Of a stretch of DNA of 64,000 nucleotides, positions 34,229-43,608 are shown one piece after another (within the stretch, counting starts at the first letter, position 1; the number at the start of each line of letters is the position of its first letter). The translations under genes and the position numbers were made by a program. Under the pieces are notes generated by a model. That model saw only the letters and a program-made list of their open reading frames with translations. It made no database searches and was not told the origin of the DNA. Origin of the DNA: Rheinheimera sp. (GTDB lineage: Bacteria; Pseudomonadota; Gammaproteobacteria; Enterobacterales; Alteromonadaceae); the NCBI RefSeq assembly GCF_030824435.1, contig NZ_JAVBXS010000020.1:1-64000 (forward strand), written 5' to 3'.

Positions 34229-36322
34229 TTAGTTTTGCTCCTGCGGTTTTTCATCCTGCTTCAGCGGATCTATAGCATCGAGTTTTTGCTGAATTTCCGG
34301 TGGCAGGGTACGGTCCTGGCCCCATACCGGCATTTCAGGTTTGTCGGTATTTGGCATTAACTTAATGCCATCATCCTGTGCGCTGAGTTGCTGTGCTCTC
34401 ATATAGTTGTATTTACGCTGGCTGACTTCGTTCATCACACCACCTTCACGCATAATGGTTGGGCGGATAAATACCATCAGGTTACGTTTTTTCTTTTCCG
34501 ATTTAGTAGAGCGGAATAACTGGCCTATCAGCGGAATATCACCCAGCAGCGGCACCTTGGATTCACTTTCCTGCACGTCTTCGTCAATTAAACCACCCAG
34601 CACCACAGTAGCGCCATCTTCGGCCATCACTGTGGTTTTAATTTCTCTTTTACTGACAATAGGGTTGCCTTCAATTTCACCGGCACGGCCCGACACTTCC
34701 TGCTCTATCGTCAGCTTAACGGCGTTGCCTTCGTTAATTTGTGGGGTGACTTTAAGCTTGATACCAATTTCCAGCCGGTCCAGGGTGGTAAAGGGGTTGG
34801 TGCCGCCTTGACCCGGGCTGGTGGTGGTTTTAATTGGAATTTCTTCACCCACAATAAAATACGATTCCTGGTTATCCAGCGTAGTGAGGTGTGGTGTGGC
34901 CAGAATATTGGAATTACTGTCGCTGGTAACGGCTTGTAAAATAGCGCCCCAGTCGTTTTTAACAATACCAAGCAAAGCGCCGTTTACACCGGAAAGCGCC
35001 TGGCCAATAGTGGTGTAATCAGGTTCTTGATCTGGTGTTTTAGTGGTGGTTTTGGTGCCGTCAGGCGCCACTACTGTTGTTTCAGTACCTTTTTGCGTAC
35101 GGCCAACAGCTGCTGCGCCGGCAGCCACTGTCGAAATTGGCATACCGGCATTGGTAAACTGCTGCATACCACCGGTTTCGCTAATCCATTGCACCCCCAG
35201 GTTAATACCTGAAGTTTCACCAATTTCCACAATAATGGCTTCAACCAGCACCTGAGCACGGCGTACGTCAATCTGGCGAATCACATCTTCCAGACTTCGA
35301 AGCATATCGGGCTGGGCTGTGACGACCACAGAGTTACTTTCGGCATGGCTTTCAATACTGACATCACCACGGCTGTTGCTGCGTGAAGCAGTCTGACCGG
35401 CCGCCTGACCTGCACTTTGACCTGCAGCTGCCGCCACCATAGAATTACTGACACCCTGTAACACTTTGACTAAGTCTTCTGCTTTGGCGTATTTCAGGTA
35501 ATACACTCTGGTGTTGCCCTGATTTTCCTGCTCAGCGTCCAGTCGTTTAACAATTTCAGCCACCCGCTGGCGCGCCTGTAACTCACCGGACACTATCACG
35601 CTGTTGGTGCGCTCATCGGCCACAATTTTGGGAATTAAAAATTCCGGCTGGTCGCCTTGCCCTTGTTTTTTATAGATATTGTCCAGTATGCGCACCACTT
35701 CGCCGGCGGAGGCAAAACTAAGCTTAATAATTTCAATATCCTGGTTACCGGCTTTATCCACCCGCTGGATAATGTCGACCAGCCGGTTTACCACTTCGGC
35801 CTGGCCCGTCATCATAATAACGTTGGACGGGTCGTAGTTCACCACATGGCCACCACCGGCCTGATCGGTAAACTGACGTAATAAAGGTGCCAGTTCACGC
35901 ACTGAAACGTTTTTTACCTGCACCACCCGGGTGACCATTTCGTCACCGATGCCACCATTGCCGTCACCCACTACCGGGATATTCGACATTTTGGCGTCTT
36001 TTTGCCGCACTACTTTGAGCACACCACTTTTCATCTCAACCACTGAGAAGTCGTACACTTCCAATACGTTCAGGAAAAACTGGTAATACTGCGCTTCGTT
36101 CAGCATTTCATAAGAACGCACATTAATACGGCCACGCACTTGCGGGTCGACAATAATGGTTTTATTCAGGTTTTTGCCAACGATGTTAATAAATTCATTA
36201 ATTTCAGTGCCTTTAAAATTTGGTTGATATTCAACAGCAGCACTGAAAAAACTAAGCAGGGCCAGAGCACCTGCGCCCAGCCACGACAACAACGCCGGAC
36301 GACGGATAGACTTTAAATTCAT
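34229..36322 (-). CDS. gspD: Type II secretion outer-membrane secretin D
   Basis: A 697-residue secretin with a signal peptide (cut after FFSAAVE or nearby). N0 begins YQPNFKGTEINEFINIV. Then come N1-N3 with repeated KH-like folds, a Ser/Gly/Gln-rich loop in N3 (QSAGQAAGQTASRSNSRGD), and the secretin pore domain with VPLLGDIPLIGQLFRSTKSE. The C-terminal S-domain region (after 620) would bind a pilotin. No pilotin gene lies in the window. It is immediately followed by gspE. Confidence 0.96.
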   Translation of the reverse strand: MNLKSIRRPALLSWLGAGALALLSFFSAAVEYQPNFKGTEINEFINIVGKNLNKTIIVDPQVRGRINVRSYEMLNEAQYYQFFLNVLEVYDFSVVEMKSGVLKVVRQKDAKMSNIPVVGDGNGGIGDEMVTRVVQVKNVSVRELAPLLRQFTDQAGGGHVVNYDPSNVIMMTGQAEVVNRLVDIIQRVDKAGNQDIEIIKLSFASAGEVVRILDNIYKKQGQGDQPEFLIPKIVADERTNSVIVSGELQARQRVAEIVKRLDAEQENQGNTRVYYLKYAKAEDLVKVLQGVSNSMVAAAAGQSAGQAAGQTASRSNSRGDVSIESHAESNSVVVTAQPDMLRSLEDVIRQIDVRRAQVLVEAIIVEIGETSGINLGVQWISETGGMQQFTNAGMPISTVAAGAAAVGRTQKGTETTVVAPDGTKTTTKTPDQEPDYTTIGQALSGVNGALLGIVKNDWGAILQAVTSDSNSNILATPHLTTLDNQESYFIVGEEIPIKTTTSPGQGGTNPFTTLDRLEIGIKLKVTPQINEGNAVKLTIEQEVSGRAGEIEGNPIVSKREIKTTVMAEDGATVVLGGLIDEDVQESESKVPLLGDIPLIGQLFRSTKSEKKKRNLMVFIRPTIMREGGVMNEVSQRKYNYMRAQQLSAQDDGIKLMPNTDKPEMPVWGQDRTLPPEIQQKLDAIDPLKQDEKPQEQN

Positions 36323-36349
36323 TAGGAGTGAACCATTATTAGCTGATTG

Positions 36350-37288
36350 TTATTGTGACAGACTAAACAAAACATCTTTAATCTCACCGTCACGTTCCAC
36401 TTTAATCGAGGCTTCTTTGGCCTCACGTAATTCATTGATCAGGCCATAAGCCTGTTGCATGTCGTTCAGCCGCACACCGTTAATCTCAATAGCAACGTCA
36501 TTTGGCATCAGCCCCATGCGGGCAAATAATTCCGGATCTTTGCCTGGTGTCAGCGCATAACCATACATCTGGCCGTTGCGATGACGCGGCGTAATACGAA
36601 TGTAATCAAAGAGTTTGGCGGGTTCTGCCAGCATTTCACGGCGCATAGCGGCAATGTCCTGCTGCGCCGGGCTGTATTCCATAGGTTCAGGCACGGCCTG
36701 CACTTCTTGTAGTTCACCTTCGTTATAAGCGCTGTTTTCCGCACTCAGCTGCTGATATTCAAGACCGTCCAGCATCAGGGTTTCAAATCGGCCCGACACG
36801 TTTAACAACACCCGATCTTCCAGCACTTGTTTTAAACTGGCGCTGGTACCTTCAATCTGTTCATCCACCCCATACACTTGCTCTACTCCATTACTTTCAA
36901 TAATGGCAGTGCCTTGTTCCGGTTTCTTTTTAGTGGCAACTACACCTGTCAGTTTTAAGTTCAGGCTGGTTTTGGGTGCATCGGTAGGGTTAGGCGCCGG
37001 CGTGGGGGCGGCTTCAGCTTTGGCCTGATATTCACCAAAAAGGTGAGCTGCCAACAAAGCATCAATGGCTGGCGACTGCTGCGAAGCTGCGGTGTGACTA
37101 CTGAGTGGCTGCACTGCCGTAACCACAGGCGCAGGCCACAACATCCAGCTGAGTCGGGCTGCCAGCCAGGCCAGCAACAACACCAGACCGACAGAAAACA
37201 GCATATTCAGCTGTTTCACCGGCACCCGCTGGTAAAGACGCATCAGCTCGGCAGGAAGTTCATGTCGGGAGATAGAGGGCCAATTCAT
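36350..37288 (-). CDS. gspC: Type II secretion protein C
   Basis: A 312-residue inner-membrane protein linking the platform to the secretin. It has one transmembrane helix (about 28-48), the HR domain (about 85-175, LNLKLTGVVATKKKPEQGTA) and a C-terminal PDZ-like domain (LTPGKDPELFARMGLMPNDV, then INGVRL). It is the first gene of the gspC-N operon. The promoter would lie in the 156-base gap to the divergent hslR. Confidence 0.93.
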   Translation of the reverse strand: MNWPSISRHELPAELMRLYQRVPVKQLNMLFSVGLVLLLAWLAARLSWMLWPAPVVTAVQPLSSHTAASQQSPAIDALLAAHLFGEYQAKAEAAPTPAPNPTDAPKTSLNLKLTGVVATKKKPEQGTAIIESNGVEQVYGVDEQIEGTSASLKQVLEDRVLLNVSGRFETLMLDGLEYQQLSAENSAYNEGELQEVQAVPEPMEYSPAQQDIAAMRREMLAEPAKLFDYIRITPRHRNGQMYGYALTPGKDPELFARMGLMPNDVAIEINGVRLNDMQQAYGLINELREAKEASIKVERDGEIKDVLFSLSQ

Positions 37289-37444
37289 CGTTTTCTAATT
37301 CTTTTTTTTAACCAAAATTCATCTTACTCAGTTGCTCAGGTATCAACAAGAGCAGCCTGAAAATTTACCAAATGATAACAAGTCACAACTGGAGGCAAGC
37401 TAAGCTTTATGCTAAGGTCGCGCCAGTTTTTTCGGGAGACTCTG

Positions 37445-37858
37445 ATGTCACACTCTACCGCAAATCCGCACAATACCACAGCCGTATTACGTTTAGATAA
37501 ATGGTTGTGGGCCTGTCGTTTTTATAAAACCCGCAGTCTGGCAAAAGACATGATTGATGGTGGTAAAGTTCAGTATAATGGCCAACGTTGTAAGGCCAGC
37601 AAAGCTGTGGAACTTGGCGCCACTATTAAACTGGCACAGGGTACAGATGAAAAAACCGTGATAGTGCGGGCTTTATCTGAACAACGTCTGGCCGCGCCGC
37701 TGGCACAGCAGCTCTATGAAGAAACCGCTGAAAGTGTACAACTCAGAGCAGAGCGTGCCGAACTTCGCAAACTGAATTTGTTGTTTGCGCCCCATCCGGA
37801 CAGCAAACCAGACAAAAAAATGCGGCGGCAATTATTGCTGCTCAAATCGCAACAATGA
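37445..37858 (+). CDS. hslR: Heat shock protein 15, ribosome-rescue S4 protein
   Basis: Hsp15 binds free 50S subunits carrying a nascent chain and tRNA. The 137-residue protein has an S4 RNA-binding domain (RLDKWLWACRFYKTRSLAKD, then GGKVQYNGQRCKASKAVE) and a basic C-terminus. The ATG at 37445 follows GGGAGA. hslO starts 7 bases after its stop, the conserved hslR-hslO pair. Confidence 0.93.
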   Translation: MSHSTANPHNTTAVLRLDKWLWACRFYKTRSLAKDMIDGGKVQYNGQRCKASKAVELGATIKLAQGTDEKTVIVRALSEQRLAAPLAQQLYEETAESVQLRAERAELRKLNLLFAPHPDSKPDKKMRRQLLLLKSQQ

Positions 37859-37865
37859 GGGTGTT

Positions 37866-38717
37866 ATGAGTCAATCTGATCAACTGGTCCGTTTTTTATT
37901 CCGCGAAAAAGATGTGCGTGGAGAAATTGTGCAGGTGGCTGCCAGCCTGGATCTGATGCTGCAAAATCACCAATATGCCCATCCGGTGAAACAACTGCTG
38001 GCCGAACTGGTCGCGGCCACCAGTTTATTAACCGCCACCTTAAAATTTGAAGGCCAGATTGCGGTACAGATTCAGGGTGATGGTCCGGTGAAATTTGCTG
38101 CGGTGAATGGCAATAACAAACAGCAATTCCGCGGTGTGGTGCGGATGCAAAGTGAAGTTACAGGCGACAGTTTCCATGAACTGATAGGCCAGGGCTTTTT
38201 ATTGGTCACTGTCACTCCGGAGCAGGGTGAACGTTATCAGGGTGTGATTCCTATTACCGGCACCAGCCTTTCTGAAACTCTGGAAGCTTATTTTAACCAG
38301 TCGGAACAACTGCCAACCCGCATTTATCTGCACACCGACATCACTGAAGCCCACAATAAAGCGGCCGGTTTATTGTTACAGGTGTTGCCGGTGGATCAGG
38401 ACAAAGCCAAGCTGGATTTTGCGGAGCTGGAGCAACTGACCGACACCATCACAGCAACAGAACTGCTGGAACTGGCACCGGAAGATATGTTGTACCGGTT
38501 GTTCCATCAGGAAGTGGTGGAATTGTTCCCGGCACAAAAAGTGGAATTTGTCTGTGGTTGTTCACGCGACAAATGTGAAGCAGCCATTATCAGCCTGGGC
38601 CAGGCCGCCATTGAAGAACATATTGCCGAAGGTAAACTGGATATCAGCTGCGAATATTGCAACACCACTTATCATTTTGATGCCAATGCGCTGGTGCAGC
38701 TGGCACGTAATTTTTAA
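37866..38717 (+). CDS. hslO: Redox-regulated chaperone Hsp33
   Basis: Hsp33 holds unfolding proteins under oxidative stress. From MSQSDQLVRFLF, preceded by GAGGG, it is 283 residues. The redox switch is intact: CGC in EFVCGCSRDKC and CEYC in LDISCEYCNTTY, the zinc-binding CxC and CxxC pair. The N-terminal domain shows LVAATSLLTATLKFEGQIAV and IQGDGPVKF. Confidence 0.95.
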   Translation: MSQSDQLVRFLFREKDVRGEIVQVAASLDLMLQNHQYAHPVKQLLAELVAATSLLTATLKFEGQIAVQIQGDGPVKFAAVNGNNKQQFRGVVRMQSEVTGDSFHELIGQGFLLVTVTPEQGERYQGVIPITGTSLSETLEAYFNQSEQLPTRIYLHTDITEAHNKAAGLLLQVLPVDQDKAKLDFAELEQLTDTITATELLELAPEDMLYRLFHQEVVELFPAQKVEFVCGCSRDKCEAAIISLGQAAIEEHIAEGKLDISCEYCNTTYHFDANALVQLARNF

Positions 38718-38726
38718 TAAATGCGG

Positions 38727-38751
38727 CTGACGGTGTTTCCTGCACCGTCAG
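38727..38751 (+). terminator. First hairpin after hslO
   Basis: CTGACGGTG and CACCGTCAG pair around TTTCCTG, 10 bases after the hslO stop. No T-run follows directly; the second hairpin next to it probably completes termination. Confidence 0.5.
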
Positions 38752-38756
38752 TCATC

Positions 38757-38783
38757 AAAGCCGGTGGCCAGACCGGCTTTTGA
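38757..38783 (+). terminator. Second hairpin after hslO
   Basis: AAAGCCGGT and ACCGGCTTT pair around a six-base loop and end in TTTTGA. Together with the preceding hairpin it separates hslO from pckA. The rest of the gap to 39029 (about 245 bases) is the pckA leader and shows no gene. Confidence 0.65.
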
Positions 38784-39029
38784 TCTCAAATTTCATTTTA
38801 ACTGCTCCGACCTGAAAGCAACTTCGTAACCCTCAATGCAGAGCAACAGATATCCAGACAGCTAAATTGCATATTCATGCAATTTATCGCCTGAGATTTT
38901 GCATACCGCGCTTTTTTTAGGCTTTTTCTACAATATCCTGTCGCCGTTTTTCTGCTTTTGCAGTAGAATGCGCTGAAATCATTTACCGCCTACAACACAA
39001 ACTCTGTACCCCCAAGGAGTCAGCTGATA

Positions 39030-40568
39030 ATGACCGCTCAAACTGTTCGTCACGTCGATTTAACTGTGGCCGATCTGGTCGAACACGCCATTCGCCGTCA
39101 GGAAGGAATTTTGGCCGATAACGGCGCTTTAGTCGTGAAAACAGGTGTTCGCACCGGTCGTTCACCAAAAGATCGTTATATCGTGAAGGAAGCGACCACT
39201 GAACAAGATATTCAGTGGGGTAACGTGAATCAGCCAGTTGCAGCTGAAGTATTTAACGCTTTGTGGGACAAAGCAGCACATTATATTTCCGACCGTGAAC
39301 ACTTTGTGTCTCACCTGGAAGTTGGTGCAGATCCGGAACATTACCTGCCAGTAGTAGTAACCACTGAAACTGCATGGCAACACGTGTTTGCCAAAAACCT
39401 GTTTATTACGCCAGCCCACTGGAATGCCGCCAACAAAGCCCAATGGCAAATTCTGAACGTACCAGGTTTTGTTTGTGATCCGGCCCGTGACGGTACCAAC
39501 TCAGACGGTACTGTGATGATCAACTTTGCTGACCGCAAAGTGCTGTTAGCAGGCATGCGTTATGCCGGTGAAATGAAAAAAGCCATGTTCTCTGTGCAGA
39601 ACTTCCTGTTACCGGCCAAAGGTGTATTACCAATGCACTGTTCAGCCAACGTCGGTGACGATGGCGATACCACTTTATTCTTTGGTTTGTCAGGCACTGG
39701 TAAAACAACTTTATCTGCAGATCCAAAACGCAACCTGATTGGCGACGACGAACATGGTTGGGCACCAGGCAGCGTATTTAATATCGAAGGTGGTTGTTAC
39801 GCTAAATGTATCGACCTGTCGAAGAAAAACGAACCTGTAATTTGGGATGCCATCCGTTTTGGCACCATTCTGGAAAACGTGGTACTGGACGCTAACCGCA
39901 CGCCAGACTACAAAGACGCCAGCCTGACACAAAACAGCCGCGCCGCTTACCCGTTAGCCCATGTGGAAAAACGTGTGCTGGCTAACCGCGCCGGTGAACC
40001 CCGTGCTGTGGTGTTCCTGACTTGTGACGTTTCTGGTGTATTACCACCGGTTTCTGTGTTGTCAGAAGAAGCAGCAGCTTATCACTTCTTAAGTGGTTAC
40101 ACTGCCAAAGTAGGTTCAACTGAAATTGGTTCTACTGCTGCCATTGAATCCACCTTCTCTACTTGTTTTGGTGCCCCATTCTTCCCACGTCCGGCCGGCG
40201 TTTACGCTGAGCTTTTAATCAAACGTGTCCGTGAATTTGGCAGTAAAGTGTACCTGGTAAACACTGGCTGGACCGGCGGTCCACACGGTGTAGGTAAACG
40301 TTTTGACATCCCGACCACCCGCGCCATTATTGACGCTATCGTATCGGGCGAGCTGGCGACAGTGGAAACTATCCACCTGCCACAGCTGAACCTGAACGTA
40401 CCTGTTGCTATTCCTGGTGTTGACAGCAAGCTGTTAAATCCACGTGATACCTGGGCTGACAAAACACAATACGACCAATTCGCTGCCAAACTGGCCGCTG
40501 AATTTGCCAATAACTTCAAGAAATACGACGTTTCTGAAGCCATTCGCAATGCAGGTCCAAAAGCTTAA
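39030..40568 (+). CDS. pckA: Phosphoenolpyruvate carboxykinase (ATP)
   Basis: PckA converts oxaloacetate and ATP to phosphoenolpyruvate and CO2, the first step of gluconeogenesis. The 512-residue protein is a little shorter than the 540 of E. coli. The kinase P-loop is [20 protein letters not shown], followed by DDEHGW for metal binding. [12 protein letters not shown] and [12 protein letters not shown] are also present. AAGGAG precedes the ATG. It stands alone between terminators. Confidence 0.97.
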   Translation: MTAQTVRHVDLTVADLVEHAIRRQEGILADNGALVVKTGVRTGRSPKDRYIVKEATTEQDIQWGNVNQPVAAEVFNALWDKAAHYISDREHFVSHLEVGADPEHYLPVVVTTETAWQHVFAKNLFITPAHWNAANKAQWQILNVPGFVCDPARDGTNSDGTVMINFADRKVLLAGMRYAGEMKKAMFSVQNFLLPAKGVLPMHCSANVGDDGDTTLFFGLSGTGKTTLSADPKRNLIGDDEHGWAPGSVFNIEGGCYAKCIDLSKKNEPVIWDAIRFGTILENVVLDANRTPDYKDASLTQNSRAAYPLAHVEKRVLANRAGEPRAVVFLTCDVSGVLPPVSVLSEEAAAYHFLSGYTAKVGSTEIGSTAAIESTFSTCFGAPFFPRPAGVYAELLIKRVREFGSKVYLVNTGWTGGPHGVGKRFDIPTTRAIIDAIVSGELATVETIHLPQLNLNVPVAIPGVDSKLLNPRDTWADKTQYDQFAAKLAAEFANNFKKYDVSEAIRNAGPKA

Positions 40569-40577
40569 TAAGCTTGT

Positions 40578-40597
40578 AAAGCCGGGTAACCGGCTTT
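40578..40597 (+). terminator. First hairpin after pckA
   Basis: AAAGCCGG and CCGGCTTT pair around GTAA just after the pckA stop. Confidence 0.6.
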
Positions 40598-40600
40598 AAT

Positions 40601-40630
40601 AAAAAAATCCGCCAATTGGCGGATTTTTTT
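40601..40630. terminator. Bidirectional terminator between pckA and envZ
   Basis: The 30-base segment is fully self-complementary: 13-base arms AAAAAAATCCGCC and GGCGGATTTTTTT around AATT. T-runs on both strands suit the convergent pckA and envZ. Confidence 0.88.
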
Positions 40631-40650
40631 ATGTCTGTAATTCAGCAATA

Positions 40651-41976
40651 TCAGTTTTTAGTGCTGCCGGCTTTGTTTTTCAGCGGCAAATACACAGTCG
40701 CCACTAAACCACCAAAAGCATGGTTATGTAAGGTGATTTCACCTCTGTGCATATCCACAATTTTTTTGATAATAGCCAAACCCAAACCAGACCCTGCGCT
40801 GCCCCGGGCGCTGTCGCCCTGAGTAAAAGGCTCAAACATCTGCGCCATTTGTGCTTCCGGAATGCCTGGGCCGTGGTCGCGCACCTGCACATAAACCCGC
40901 TGGCTCCCTTTTTCAAAACCGGTACGAACTTCAATGGCGCCGTCGGAATATTTAAAAGCGTTTTCAATCAGGTTGGTCAGCACCCTTTTAATGGCAATAC
41001 GCCTAAGCGGTACCAGCGGTAAATTCACCGCCAGTTCGGTTTGAATATCCCGTTGCTGCAAACGTTCGGCACTGATTTGTTCACTGACCAGCAGATTTAA
41101 ATCTTCTTCAGTGAGCGACTCTTCTTTGTGGTGGCGGATGTAATCAATAAACTGGTCGATAATGGCGTTCATATCGTCGATGTCATTGGCGATGCCATCC
41201 CTAATCCAACTGTCCGGTTCACTCATCATTTCACTGGCAAGCCGGATGCGGGTCAGCGGTGTGCGTAAATCGTGGGAAACCCCGGCCATTAATAAAGCCC
41301 GGTCTTTTTCCAGCTGTTTAATGCCTTTGGCCATGTGATTAAAAGCGCGGGTTACCGCAATAATTTCGCTGGAACCCACTTCAGGCAAAGGCTCTGGAAT
41401 ATCACCACGACCCACTCTGAGCGCCGCTTGTTGTAAACCCTGCAAAGGCCTGTTCAGCTGCCGCGCAAACCACCAGCCGCCGGCCACACTTAAAAAGCCA
41501 ATCAACAGAATATAAATCTGCAGCGGTTTAAAGTCGGTTTCATTGAGGCCACTCAGCGGAATGCGTACCCAATAGTCCGGTGCCTGAGGCGGACGCACCC
41601 AAAAAGCAAAACTTAAACTTTGTTCAATGCGTACTTCGGCCGGGCCACCCAGTTCACGTGACATTTGATCCGAGATGTACTGGTAATAAGTGGCGTCGGC
41701 AAGGCCATGCAACATGGCCTCATGCTGCCGATAAACCTCAATGCCGGTGGCTTGCTGGAAACGTTCGGTAATTTCAGCCGACAAGGTTGGATTAGTGTGA
41801 CCCACATCGATAAAAACCACTTTAATTTGCTTGGCAATTAAATGGTTAGTTTGTTGCAGGCTGGGTTGAATTACATAAACAGCCACCAGAAAATACGACA
41901 CCAGCTGATTGATCAACAATAAAAAACCAATCAAAAATACCGTTTTACCAAAGGCACTGCGCGGCAACAGTCTCAT
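40651..41976 (-). CDS. envZ: Osmosensor histidine kinase
   Basis: A 441-residue inner-membrane sensor kinase. There are two transmembrane segments (about 12-32 and 150-170) around a periplasmic loop. A HAMP domain follows ([19 protein letters not shown]). The H box is [20 protein letters not shown], the N box [10 protein letters not shown], and the G boxes DHGPGIP and [11 protein letters not shown]. It starts directly after the ompR stop. EnvZ phosphorylates and dephosphorylates OmpR in response to osmotic and envelope signals. Confidence 0.95.
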   Translation of the reverse strand: MRLLPRSAFGKTVFLIGFLLLINQLVSYFLVAVYVIQPSLQQTNHLIAKQIKVVFIDVGHTNPTLSAEITERFQQATGIEVYRQHEAMLHGLADATYYQYISDQMSRELGGPAEVRIEQSLSFAFWVRPPQAPDYWVRIPLSGLNETDFKPLQIYILLIGFLSVAGGWWFARQLNRPLQGLQQAALRVGRGDIPEPLPEVGSSEIIAVTRAFNHMAKGIKQLEKDRALLMAGVSHDLRTPLTRIRLASEMMSEPDSWIRDGIANDIDDMNAIIDQFIDYIRHHKEESLTEEDLNLLVSEQISAERLQQRDIQTELAVNLPLVPLRRIAIKRVLTNLIENAFKYSDGAIEVRTGFEKGSQRVYVQVRDHGPGIPEAQMAQMFEPFTQGDSARGSAGSGLGLAIIKKIVDMHRGEITLHNHAFGGLVATVYLPLKNKAGSTKN

Positions 41977-42702
41977 TTAGCTGGCAACACCATCTGGCAC
42001 AAACACATAACCCAAACCCCAGACCGTCTGGATATAACGTGGATTGGTCGGATCGTCTTCAATCATACGACGCAGTCTGGACACCTGCACATCAATACTC
42101 CGCTCCATCGCCGAATAATCACGACCACGCGCCATATTCATCAGCTTGTCGCGCGACAAAGGTTCGCGGGCATGACTGACCAGCACTTTAAGCACCGCAA
42201 ATTCACCGCTGGTCAGCGGCATCAGCTCGTCACCACGGCGCATTTCACGAGTCGCCAGGTTAAAGCTAAAAGGTCCGAACTTGACCATGGTTTCTTCCTG
42301 AGTGGGTGCGCCAGGCAGTTCTTTTGATTTACGGCGCAGCACAGCGCGGATACGTGCCAGCAATTCACGTGGGTTAAAAGGTTTGGGCAGATAATCATCA
42401 GCGCCCATTTCAAGGCCAATAATGCGATCCACTTCGTCGCCTTTGGCGGTCAGCATAATGATAGGAATTTCGTTTTCCTGTTGGCGCAATTTACGGCAAA
42501 TCGACAAACCGTCTTCGCCAGGCAACATTAAATCCAGCACCAATAAATGGAAATTTTCCCTTTCCATCAACCGGGTCATTTGTTCAAAATTGGCTGAAGT
42601 GCGGACGATATAACCTTGTTCCACCAGATAACGTTCCAATAAAGAACGTAATCTCATGTCATCATCAACCACCAGAATTTTGGTCGTTTCCTGAGTCTGC
42701 AT
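41977..42702 (-). CDS. ompR: Osmolarity response regulator
   Basis: A 241-residue response regulator. The receiver domain has the acidic pair (VVDDD), the phospho-acceptor aspartate in LLVLDLMLPGEDG and the lysine in PKPFNPRELLARI. The C-terminal winged helix includes REPLSRDKLMNMARGRDYSA and RYIQTVWGLGYVF. Binds promoters of porin and other envelope genes. It ends exactly where envZ starts. Confidence 0.97.
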   Translation of the reverse strand: MQTQETTKILVVDDDMRLRSLLERYLVEQGYIVRTSANFEQMTRLMERENFHLLVLDLMLPGEDGLSICRKLRQQENEIPIIMLTAKGDEVDRIIGLEMGADDYLPKPFNPRELLARIRAVLRRKSKELPGAPTQEETMVKFGPFSFNLATREMRRGDELMPLTSGEFAVLKVLVSHAREPLSRDKLMNMARGRDYSAMERSIDVQVSRLRRMIEDDPTNPRYIQTVWGLGYVFVPDGVAS

Positions 42703-42742
42703 AGTGAGTTACCTTGGATGCGGTTTTTTCTCACTATAAACG

Positions 42743-42778
42743 AAAAACCCGCAAGGTCGAAAACACATTGCGGGTTTT
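42743..42778 (-). terminator. Terminator of the small lipoprotein gene
   Basis: On the minus strand AAAACCCGCAA and TTGCGGGTTTT pair around a 13-base loop and run into TTCG and TTT. It lies 36 bases after the lipoprotein stop and ahead of ompR. Confidence 0.7.
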
Positions 42779-42813
42779 GGTGTTACAAATCGTTTCTGAT
42801 AAGGCCGGAGCCG

Positions 42814-43026
42814 TCAGGGTTTTGGCAGATCGGCACTGCTGACTTTTTTCAGCGGTGGATTCACCCACACCACATGCGCTACCTGGCGATGCTGACGTTG
42901 TGAATTTTCCGCTTTGTTTACCTGTTCCTGGTCAACGACATAAGCATAATTTTGATCAAGCGTGCTGCAACCGGTAAGCAAAAGTGCCAAAGTCGCCACG
43001 CCAACTAACAGTGTATTTTTCTTCAT
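42814..43026 (-). CDS. Small lipoprotein of unknown function
   Basis: From MKKNTLLVGVATLALLLTGC it is 70 residues with a clear lipobox (LTGC). The mature part is about 50 residues, polar, with a central VNKAENSQRQHRQ and the end SSADLPKP. AGAGGG precedes the ATG. Aspartate follows only a few residues after the lipidated cysteine (CSTLD), so sorting to the outer membrane is likely. It is monocistronic, with its own terminator. No family is recognised. Confidence 0.75.
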   Translation of the reverse strand: MKKNTLLVGVATLALLLTGCSTLDQNYAYVVDQEQVNKAENSQRQHRQVAHVVWVNPPLKKVSSADLPKP

Positions 43027-43164
43027 CTTGCTACCCTCTGGCTTGGTCTGTGTTCTGACTATAGCCAACTGCCCGGCAAATCAGCTAGCAGATTTTTGTT
43101 ACACGTAGATGACAACAAATAAAATCTGACAAAATTTTATTAAGCACATGATTTAAAATAAATT

Positions 43165-43455
43165 TTATTTTCTGAAATTATGTTGATTGGCACAGGCATG
43201 CACTACATCCGGCACCACTTCTGCCAGCTCCACCGCGGGTAAATGCTGCAACACACATTGATGAAAGGCTTTTTTGTCGGGCATCACCACCAATTCACGG
43301 TGCAGCTGATGACAGGATTTTTTTACCCAGTGCCACACTTCGGGCAGCTGGGCTTTAGCTGCATGTTGTAACAGACATTGTTGATATACCTCTTCCCGGT
43401 CTGCTGCCTTGGCCGCTATCGGCAGCAATAACATCATAAACAGCAGTTTTTTCAT
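43165..43455 (-). CDS. Small exported protein with duplicated C-x20-C motif
   Basis: From MKKLLFMMLLLPIAAKA (signal peptide, cut after AKA) it is 96 residues; GGAG precedes the ATG. The mature protein consists of two similar 28-residue segments, about 28-55 and 63-90. Each has QC-x-LQH near its start and a second cysteine 21 positions after the first. Each cysteine pair could form a disulfide across a helical hairpin. No known family is recognised; a periplasmic role is inferred. Confidence 0.7.
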   Translation of the reverse strand: MKKLLFMMLLLPIAAKAADREEVYQQCLLQHAAKAQLPEVWHWVKKSCHQLHRELVVMPDKKAFHQCVLQHLPAVELAEVVPDVVHACANQHNFRK

Positions 43456-43608
43456 CACAGGCTCCATTTGAGTTTGTGTGTTGAATCTAGCTGTTATTGC
43501 TGAAAATCGGCTGAACAAGCTGCCCACAGCGGTATTTTAACAGCAGATTTAAGCTGGTATTTTTGCTAAGGTAACGACAGTTTTCTGCTTTTTGAATGAC
43601 ACCTGATA

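Noticed and set aside
34407-35255. Plus-strand reading frames inside gspD
   Set aside because: They mirror the secretin coding strand and show only low-complexity composition.
37445-38717. yrfG-hslR separation as an assembly error
   Set aside because: A complete, well-ordered gsp operon lies between them, and this placement of gsp genes is known from related bacteria, so the order is probably real.
39162-40549. Minus-strand reading frames inside pckA
   Set aside because: They are shadow frames of a highly conserved gene and have no start signals or family features.
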